A stretch of DNA of 10,348 nucleotides from Kingella potus. Its GTDB lineage: Bacteria; Pseudomonadota; Gammaproteobacteria; Burkholderiales; Neisseriaceae. The notes under the pieces were generated by a model, which worked only from the letters and a program-made list of their open reading frames with translations, searched no databases and was not told where the DNA came from. The DNA lies in contig NZ_UGJJ01000006.1 of assembly GCF_900451175.1 (NCBI RefSeq), positions 1 to 10,348 on the forward strand, given 5' to 3'. Shown one piece after another: positions 5,496 to 10,348 of this stretch. The position numbers and the translations under genes are program-made. The number at the start of each line of letters is the position of its first letter. Position 1 is the stretch's first letter.

Positions 5496-6172
5496 CTAGC
5501 GTTTGTCTGCTTTGGCGGAAAGATAGTTGCCCGCGCTTTGGATGACGATGACGATCAGGCTGAGCAGGGCGACGACTTCGGCCATTACGTCGGGCATATA
5601 ACGCTGGTGGCCGTAGCGGATGCCCAAGTCGCCGATGCCGCCGCCGCCGATCAGGCCGGCGGCCGCGCTTTCGCCGAGGATGGCGATCAGCAGGATGGTG
5701 ATGCTCAGAATCAGGCCGGCGCGGGCTTCGTTCACCAATACTTTGAAGACGATGGTCAGCGGCTTCGCCCCCATGGCCTTGCGCGGCTTCGATTACGCCT
5801 TTGGGCACTTCGTTGAGGTTTTGTTCGACCAGGCGGGCGAAGTAGAAGGAGGCGGCGATGGAAAGCGATACGGAGGCGGCCAGGGGGCCGAAGGAGGTGC
5901 CGACGATGGCGCGGGTGAGCGGCATCAGCACAATCATCAGGATGACGAAGGGGAAGGCGCGCATAAGCTCACCAGCCAGCTTACCGTGCGGTTTGAGGCC
6001 TGGGCGGGCGAACACCTGGCCCGGGGGCGGAGGCAAACAGCCAGATGCCGAGTGCGCCGCCGATTACGATGGCAACAGCGGCTGATACGCCGACCATAAT
6101 CAGGGTCTGCCCGATGGCTTTGGTAAATTCGGGCAGCAGGCGTTGCAGGTTTTCCAGGGCGTTGGCGTTCAC
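5496..6172 (-). CDS. metI: MetI methionine ABC importer permease, frameshifted (right copy)
   Basis: Same permease as at 4127-4798, read leftward from GTG at 6172 to TAG at 5496-5498, ending AKADKR. Four errors can be placed here from the reading frame: an extra C in the CCC at 6020-6022, an extra T at 5992-5994, a missing A at 5964-5965 and an extra T at 5779-5780. Removing them gives 675 bases, 224 codons plus stop, the same total as the repaired left copy. The 3' segment from MGAKPLTIVFKV onward is in frame to the stop. At residue 17 this copy has Thr (EFTKA) where the left has Tyr (EFYKA), a compensated two-base difference I cannot resolve. Confidence 0.86.
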
Positions 6173-6912
6173 CAGTTCCTCCGAGACGAGTTCGCGGCCG
6201 ATGGCGGTTTCGGCGTGTATTTGGCGGTTTTCCACGCAGGCCACTTCCAGCAGGCGGCCTTGGTCGAGCAGGGCGGCGCGGCGGCACAGGCGGCGGATGA
6301 CGCTCATTTCGTGGGTTACGATGACGATGGTTACGTTGAAGCGGCGGTTGATGTCTTCGAGGCATTCGAGCACGCTGCGGGGTGGTGGAGGGATCGAGGG
6401 CGGAGGTGGGTTCGTCTGCGAGGATGACTTTCGGGTTCGGCGCGGAGGGCGCGGGCGATGCCGACGCGCTGTTTCTGCCCGCCGGAAAGTTGGGCGGGAT
6501 AGTGGCCGGCGCGGTCGGCAAGGCCGACGATTTCAAGGCATTGGTATACCCGTTCGGCGGTTTTTTCAGACGGCCATCCGGCAATTTCCAGCGGGAAGGC
6601 GACGTTGCCGGCCACGGTGCGGTTGGCGAGCAGGTTGAACTGTTGGAATACCATGCCGATGTTTTGGCGGGCTTTTCTCAATTCGTCGGCACTCATGGCG
6701 GTCAGTTCCTGCCCGCCGACCAGTACCCGGCCGGTATCGGGGCGTTCCAGCAGGTTGATCAGGCGCAGCAGGGTGGATTTTCCCGCGCCGGAATAGCCCA
6801 TCAGGCCGAAAATTTCGCCTTCGCGGATTTCGAGGCTGGTGGGATGAACGGCGGCAAACGATGTTTTGTCGCGGTTTTGATAGTGTTTGGAGACTTGGTC
6901 GAGGATGATCAT
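6169..6912 (-). CDS. metN: MetN methionine ABC importer ATPase, frameshifted (right copy)
   Basis: From ATG at 6912 this copy reads cleanly for about 155 residues through Walker A, the Q-loop and LSGGQKQRVGIARAL. An extra G at 6444-6445 then shifts it before Walker B, and an extra G in 6379-6382 (after DPSTT) shifts it again. The last part (SVLECLEDINRRF to EEL) is in another frame. At 6172-6173 an extra C on the + strand removes the stop, so the frame runs straight into metI as if the two were fused. The left copy has the ordinary overlapping stop and GTG. Correcting the three sites gives 741 bases and 246 residues, agreeing exactly with the repaired left copy. The promoter and leader hairpin lie upstream at 6927-7007. 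Confidence 0.88.
6565..6576 (-). other. Near-perfect DUS inside metN (right copy)
   Basis: TTCAGACGGCCA, mirror of 3730-3741. It lies next to a run of six T (left copy shorter by one), where the left arm loses the frame. Confidence 0.7.
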
Positions 6913-6926
6913 GATGCGGTTTGTCT

Positions 6927-6959
6927 AAAAAACAAAGCCCGATGTGCGGCACAGCGGGC
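6927..6959 (-). promoter_or_regulatory. Terminator-like hairpin in the metN leader (right copy)
   Basis: Mirror of 3350-3381. The stem is at 6937-6959 (GCCCG with CGGGC, TGTG with CACA), and the T-run, read as A on the + strand, is at 6927-6936 with six bases in its longest stretch. The hairpin sequence is the same in both arms, so it is not a product of sequencing error. Confidence 0.45.
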
Positions 6960-6978
6960 GGTGTGGTTTGCGGGCGCG

Positions 6979-7007
6979 ATTAAACGGCAAGCGGTGGAAA
7001 ATGTCAA
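6979..7007 (-). promoter_or_regulatory. Sigma70-type promoter for metN-metI (right copy)
   Basis: On the - strand TTGACA is at 7007-7002 and TTTAAT at 6984-6979, with a 17-base spacer. Same element as 3302-3330. Confidence 0.7.
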
Positions 7008-7047
7008 ACGCCGGAGCCGTGTGCGCGGGCGTTGCGCCGCACCCGGG

Positions 7048-7100
7048 CGGCAGAGGCCGTCTGAAAACACGGATTGCGCGTTTTCAGACGGCCTCTGCCG
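7048..7100 (-). terminator. Strong DUS-pair terminator after znuA (right copy)
   Basis: A 21-bp perfect stem (7048-7068 with 7080-7100) around an 11-base loop holds uptake sequences at 7054-7065 and 7083-7094. It is 14 bases past the znuA stop. Its better pairing than the left copy supports the right-arm sequence here. Confidence 0.87.
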
Positions 7101-7114
7101 ATGGCGCGCGGGCT

Positions 7115-8042
7115 TTATTTCATGGCGTTGGCCAGCGAGTCGATATTGTGGCGCATCATGCCGGTATAGGTGTCGGCGGGCGGGGTTTTGCTCAGTGCGT
7201 CGGAGTAGAGCTTGCCGCCGACTTTGCTGCCGGATTCTTTGGCGATGCGTTCGATCATCCGCGAGTCTTTGATGTTTTCGGCAAACACGGCTTTGATGCC
7301 TTCCTGTTTTACCTGGCGGATAAGGGCGGCAACCTGTTTGGCGGAGGGCTCGGCTTCGGTGCTGATGCCCTGCGGCGCGTAGAATTTGATGTTGTAGCGG
7401 CGGCCCATATAGCCGAAGGCTTCGTGACCGGTCAGCACTTTGCGGCGGGCGGCGGGCACGGCATCAAAGCGGCCTTTGGCATAGGTGTCGAGCTGTTGCA
7501 GCTCTTTGCCGTAGCTTTGCAGACGCTGGCTGTAATAGGCTTTGTTTTGCGGATCGGCTTTGATGAAGGCTTCGGCAACATTGGCGGCATATTTCTGCAT
7601 CAGCGAGGGATCGCTCCATACGTGCGGGTCGTATTTTCCGTGGTGGTGGTGGTGTTCGTGGCCGTGATCGTGGTCATGGCCGTGTTCGTGGTGGTCGTGA
7701 TCGTGATCGTGGTCGGCTTCGATGGCTTTGATGCCGGCGGCAGCTTCGGCATAGGGGATTTTGCTCTGCTTGACGGCGCGGGTCAGTTCGCCGGATTTCC
7801 AAACCGAGGCCGTTGAGCAGCACGAGTTTGGCGGAGCGGATTTTTTTGATGTCGCCGCTGTTGAGGCGGTAAACGTGCAGATCCTGATCCGCGCCAATCA
7901 GGCTGGTTACGGCCACTTTGTCGCCGCCGACCTGTTTGGCCACGTCGCCGAGTATGCTGAAGCTGCTGACGACGTTTAAAGGCTCGGCCTGTACCACGCC
8001 GGCCAAAATCAGGGCGGCGAAGGCGGGTTTCCAATGTTTCAT
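7115..8042 (-). CDS. znuA: ZnuA periplasmic zinc-binding protein, one frameshift (right copy)
   Basis: Read from ATG at 8042 to TAA at 7115-7117, this copy has a single frame error: three T at 7796-7798 on the + strand where the left arm has two. It falls after LVLLNGLGLE (about residue 82), before SGELTRAVKQ. With that base removed the gene is 927 bases and 308 aa: signal peptide 1-19, GADQDLHVYRL near 50-60, the His-rich loop 111-134, DPHVW 138-142, TGHEAFGY 204-211 and C-terminal YSDALS near 279-284. There is no lipobox cysteine, so it is a soluble periplasmic protein. The spacer to znuB is 59 bases, consistent with one transcript. The same locus in N. meningitidis and N. gonorrhoeae is also annotated as mntC. 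Confidence 0.92.
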
Positions 8043-8081
8043 AGTTTGTCCTTTCTGCTTTGCTGGAAAAATGCGGGCAGT

Positions 8082-8122
8082 AAAAAAGCCGCCGCGGTTG
8101 GTTAGAATGTTTTGTGGCGGCT
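8082..8122 (-). terminator. Possible weak hairpin at the znuB-znuA junction (right copy)
   Basis: Mirror of 2197-2236: AGCCGCC with GGCGGCT (8116-8122 and 8087-8093 on the + strand), then six T on the - strand. It is weak, with a loop about 22 bases long. Confidence 0.3.
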
Positions 8123-8984
8123 GCCGCGCAGCCATTTGGCCAGCAGGCCGCCTTCGCTGCCGAACAGCACCGAAAAGGCGTACCAGCCGCCGCAAAAAAG
8201 AATAATCGAGGGGCCGGAGGGGATTTCCACATGATAGGAAAACAGCAGTCCGAACAGCCCGCACAGGAGGGCAAACAGCACGGCAAGCAGTATCTGCCCG
8301 CCCATGCCGCGCACCCACAGCCGGGCGGTGATGGCCGGTATCATCATCAGGCCGACGGCCATCAGCGTACCCAAGGCCTGAAAACCGGACACCAGGTTCA
8401 TCACCACCAGTACGAGGAAAATCAGGTGCCACAGCCCGCCTTTGCCGTTTACCGCCTTTAAAAACAGCGGGTCTATGCTTTCCAGCAGCAGCGGGACGGT
8501 AGATAACCGCCAGCGTAACAATCGTGATGCTGGCAACGGCGGCCACCAGCGTCAGCGCGGGCAGATCCACGGCGAGTATCGAGCCGAACAAAAGGTGCAG
8601 CAGGTCGATGTTGCTGCCGCCCATGCTCACCAGCAGCACGCCGACGGCAAGGCTGCTCAGGTAGAAGGCGGCGAAATTCGCGTCTTCCTTCAAGTCGGTA
8701 AAACGGCTCACCAGCCCGGCCAGCAATGCCATCACCATGCCGGCGGCAAAACCGCCCGCGCTCATCGCCGGCAGGCTCAGGCCGCCGAGCATATAGCCCA
8801 CCGCCGCTCCGGGCAGCACGGCGTGTCCCAGCGCGTCGCCCACCAGGCTCATGCGCCGCATCACGAGAAACACGCCCACCGGCGCGGCACTCAGGGCAAG
8901 GAACACCACCGAAGCCAGCGCGTAGCGCATGAAGTCAAACTCGGCAAACGGCTCAATCAGCCATTCGTATAAAGAGATAGTCAT
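8102..8984 (-). CDS. znuB: ZnuB zinc ABC transporter permease, one frameshift (right copy)
   Basis: From ATG at 8984 to TAA at 8102-8104. One extra base, in the GGG at 8493-8495 on the + strand, shifts the frame after IYRP (residue 164); the left arm has two at this site. Corrected, it encodes 293 residues with repeated hydrophobic segments: about 20-42, 55-70, 78-93, 107-121, 126-163, 185-215, 229-250 and 258-275. The family feature MRRMSLVGDALGHAVLPG is near 42-59 and a membrane segment with FQALGTLMAVGLMMIPA near 201-217. It would form a dimer in the inner membrane, docking on ZnuC. In this locus it is separated from znuC by the secreted gene and two hairpins. Confidence 0.92.
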
Positions 8985-9005
8985 ATTTGCTTGTGCTTTT
9001 TTGTT

Positions 9006-9017
9006 TTCAGACGGCCT
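9006..9017 (-). other. Single DNA uptake sequence (AG-DUS)
   Basis: Perfect TTCAGACGGCCT, mirror of 1318-1329, just upstream of znuB. Confidence 0.85.
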
Positions 9018-9087
9018 TTGGATGCGCGGCCGCCTGTGCTTCCGTTTGCGGGAATAAAGAGCGGGGCGGCGGACGGGCTGCCGCAAA

Positions 9088-9132
9088 CGTTTTCAGACGG
9101 CCTCGGCTGCGGTTTGAGGCCGTCTGAAAACG
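9088..9132 (-). terminator. DUS-pair hairpin after the secreted gene (right copy)
   Basis: CGTTTTCAGACGGCCTC at 9088-9104 pairs with GAGGCCGTCTGAAAACG at 9116-9132. It begins four bases after the stop codon of the secreted gene. The loop is two bases longer than in the left arm. Confidence 0.75.
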
Positions 9133-9135
9133 CGG

Positions 9136-9687
9136 TTACCGAATACGGATGCCTACTTGTACAAGGCTTTTTGTGCCTTCAAAGATTTGCAGGGCGGCGG
9201 CACAGGAAGCGGCGGCGCATTCCTTCATCGTCAGCACGGCGGTGTAGCGGCCGTTTTTTTCCGCCTTCCAGGACAATTCCGGTTCTTTGGTCGTGCGCGG
9301 GTCTTGCTTGACCAGCAGGCCGTTGATGCTGTCTTCGTCGATCAGGTCGAGATATACGCCGCTGTCGTACAGTTTGAGAGACATATTGCCGCAGCCCGAG
9401 CCGCAGCGGCCGGCGATGTTGTAGGTTCTGCCCGCCGTGAAACGCACGATGCCGGTGATTCTCTCCCTCGGGGCGAGCTTGGCCTCCTCGGAGAGGATTT
9501 CGCGTGAGCCTGCGCCTTCGCTCTTTTGGTATCGGCGGACGGCATCCTGCGCCTGCGAAACTGCACTGGCTGCCCCATGCTGCCCGGAAACGTTTTTTTC
9601 AGCGGCTTGCGCGCTGCTTTTCCCGCCGTCGGCATGGGCGGCGGCACAGGCAAAGAATGCGGCAAACAGAAGGACGGATTTTTTCAT
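9136..9687 (-). CDS. Secreted protein of unknown function with four mature cysteines (right copy)
   Basis: Full-length copy, 183 aa, from ATG at 9687 to TAA at 9136-9138. The first 170 residues are identical to the left copy, so this region is reliable. Residues 1-19 form a signal peptide, and mature cysteines at 95, 99, 157 and 162 could form two disulfides in the periplasm. The domain after residue 78 is predicted beta-rich (inference). The C-terminus is uncertain. Here five A (GGCACAAAAAGCC) give a tail ending in VGIRIR; with the four A of the left copy and this copy's later sequence the protein would end LYK at a TAG, eight residues earlier. The gene's position between znuC and znuB hints at a link with metal uptake, but nothing in the sequence proves one. 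Confidence 0.85.
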   Translation of the reverse strand: MKKSVLLFAAFFACAAAHADGGKSSAQAAEKNVSGQHGAASAVSQAQDAVRRYQKSEGAGSREILSEEAKLAPRERITGIVRFTAGRTYNIAGRCGSGCGNMSLKLYDSGVYLDLIDEDSINGLLVKQDPRTTKEPELSWKAEKNGRYTAVLTMKECAAASCAAALQIFEGTKSLVQVGIRIR

Positions 9688-9751
9688 GATGCTTTCCTTT
9701 TTATCGGGGAGGGCGGACAACACTCCGCATGGACACTTTGCAGCGGGAAGA

Positions 9752-9781
9752 AGGCCGTCTGAAACCGTTTTCAGACGGCCT
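9752..9781 (-). terminator. DUS-pair hairpin terminator after znuC (right copy)
   Basis: Mirror of 560-589 and identical in sequence: a 13-bp stem, four-base loop and two perfect uptake sequences. It begins seven bases past the znuC stop. Confidence 0.75.
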
Positions 9782-9788
9782 GAAATGT

Positions 9789-10348
9789 TTATGCGGCACA
9801 CCATTGCGGATAATCGTGCTTCTGCATGGCGGCGGCGGCCTGTTGCAGGCAGCTTTCGGTCAGCACTTCCTCCGTTTTGCCCGCCATGATTTTTTCCCGC
9901 GCAATCAGCAGCGTGTTGGGAAAATAGGCGCGCACCTGTTCGTAGTCGTGCAGCACGGCGATAACGGCCTGTTTGTCGCCGTTGCAGCGGCGCAGCACGT
10001 CCAAAAGCGCGTAGGTCGTTTGCGCGTCCACCGCGTTGAAAGGCTCGTCGAGCAGCAGGAATTTGGCATCCTGCGCCAGCATCCGCGCAAACAGCACGCG
10101 CTGGAACTGGCCGTTGGACAAATGGGCAATCTGCCGGTCGGCCGCCCCGTCCATCTCCACCCGCCGCAGCGCGTGCATCACGCGCTCTTTCTGCGCCGCA
10201 CTGACCCGGCCGAAAAAGCCGATTTCATACCACAGCCCCATCGCAGCCAGCTCGAACACCGTCATCGGCTGGCTGCGGTCGATGTCGGCCTGCTGCGGCA
10301 GATAGGCAATGTCGCGGCGGCTCATGCCGTGCCACGACACTTTGCCTG
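9789..10348 (-). CDS. znuC: ZnuC zinc ABC transporter ATPase, 3' part, intact frame (right copy)
   Basis: An open frame enters from the right edge and ends at TAA (9789-9791), giving 185 complete codons. It begins GKVSWHGMSRRD, which continues the beta-strand region after the missing Walker A. The Q-loop (YLPQQ), LSNGQFQRVLFARML (signature with Asn for the first Gly), Walker B with catalytic Glu (FLLLDEP), a D-loop (NAVDAQ) and the H-loop (VLHDYEQ) follow in order. The C-terminus is PQWCAA. The frame is uninterrupted, unlike the left copy. Methionines near the edge are internal and should not be taken as the start. The promoter of the zinc operon, and any Zur site, would lie beyond the window. 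Confidence 0.92.
   Translation of the reverse strand, partial: GKVSWHGMSRRDIAYLPQQADIDRSQPMTVFELAAMGLWYEIGFFGRVSAAQKERVMHALRRVEMDGAADRQIAHLSNGQFQRVLFARMLAQDAKFLLLDEPFNAVDAQTTYALLDVLRRCNGDKQAVIAVLHDYEQVRAYFPNTLLIAREKIMAGKTEEVLTESCLQQAAAAMQKHDYPQWCAA

Larger units (their letters stand above)
5186..10339. repeat. Right arm of a ~5.1 kb inverted repeat
   Basis: This is the inverted copy of 1-5107, with the same genes on the - strand. It is the more accurate arm: by reading-frame logic I assign only about nine coding errors to it, against about forty length differences that fall on the left arm. Its errors lie between roughly 5.7 and 8.5 kb, in metI, metN, znuA and znuB. The outer part (znuC and the secreted gene) is in frame throughout. 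Nine further bases at 10340-10348 continue the znuC coding sequence and have no left partner because the window ends. Confidence 0.97.

Noticed and set aside
7640..7711. Valine-rich open frames opposite the ZnuA histidine tract
   Set aside because: They are the complement of CAC/CAT codons (GTG/ATG) and have no independent support.
7674..9086. A 470-codon open frame on the - strand joining the start of znuB to the start of znuA
   Set aside because: It starts as ZnuB, changes to a non-ZnuB frame after the extra base at 8493-8495, and enters ZnuA by chance before shifting again. It is a product of sequence errors, not a fusion protein.
1..10348. A composite transposon or integrated element with 5 kb inverted ends
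   Set aside because: No transposase, integrase or target duplication is present. The arms contain only housekeeping transporter genes, and the unique centre is 78 bases with no gene.
1..10348. tRNA, rRNA or CRISPR sequences
   Set aside because: No cloverleaf, rRNA segments or regularly spaced direct repeats were seen; all repeats are inverted pairs or uptake sequences.

Overview
The window is almost entirely one very large inverted repeat. Bases 1-5107 are repeated in reverse complement at 5186-10339 around a 78-base centre (5108-5185), and 9 unpaired bases follow at the right end. Each gene therefore appears twice: rightward on the + strand in the left arm and leftward on the - strand in the right arm. 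The pairing is still intact at both window edges, so the outer limit of the palindrome cannot be seen.

The organism is very probably a Neisseria species. The 12-base DNA uptake sequence AGGCCGTCTGAA (the AG-DUS dialect) occurs about ten times per arm, mostly as inverted pairs forming terminators. The zinc and methionine transporters are of neisserial type, and the DNA is GC-rich, more so than N. meningitidis. The species cannot be fixed from this.

One arm reads outward to centre as follows: the 3' part of znuC (zinc ABC transporter ATPase); a DUS-pair terminator; a secreted protein of unknown function with four cysteines in its mature part; a second DUS-pair terminator; znuB (permease); znuA (periplasmic zinc-binding protein with a histidine-rich loop); a strong DUS terminator; a sigma70-type promoter and a short leader with a terminator-like hairpin; metN and metI (methionine importer ATPase and permease, overlapping); a strong terminator; and about 200 bases of neisserial intergenic repeats. 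ZnuA captures periplasmic zinc, ZnuB carries it across the inner membrane and ZnuC powers this. MetN and MetI would do the same for methionine with a MetQ protein, which is not present here.

The two arms differ at roughly 55-60 places by my hand alignment. Nearly all are single-base length differences in short homopolymers, with no clear isolated substitution. Most reading frames are broken in one or both arms, but never at the same place. Taking the frame-keeping version at each site restores znuB (293 aa), znuA (308 aa), metN (246 aa) and metI (224 aa). This is the signature of uncorrected sequencing error, not gene decay. I read the palindrome as most likely a fold-back (snap-back) library or assembly artefact that began at a natural GC-rich inverted repeat at the centre; a real inverted duplication is possible but less likely. 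I do not see a new biological system. The most interesting biological points are the secreted gene inside the zinc operon and the possible attenuator before metN.
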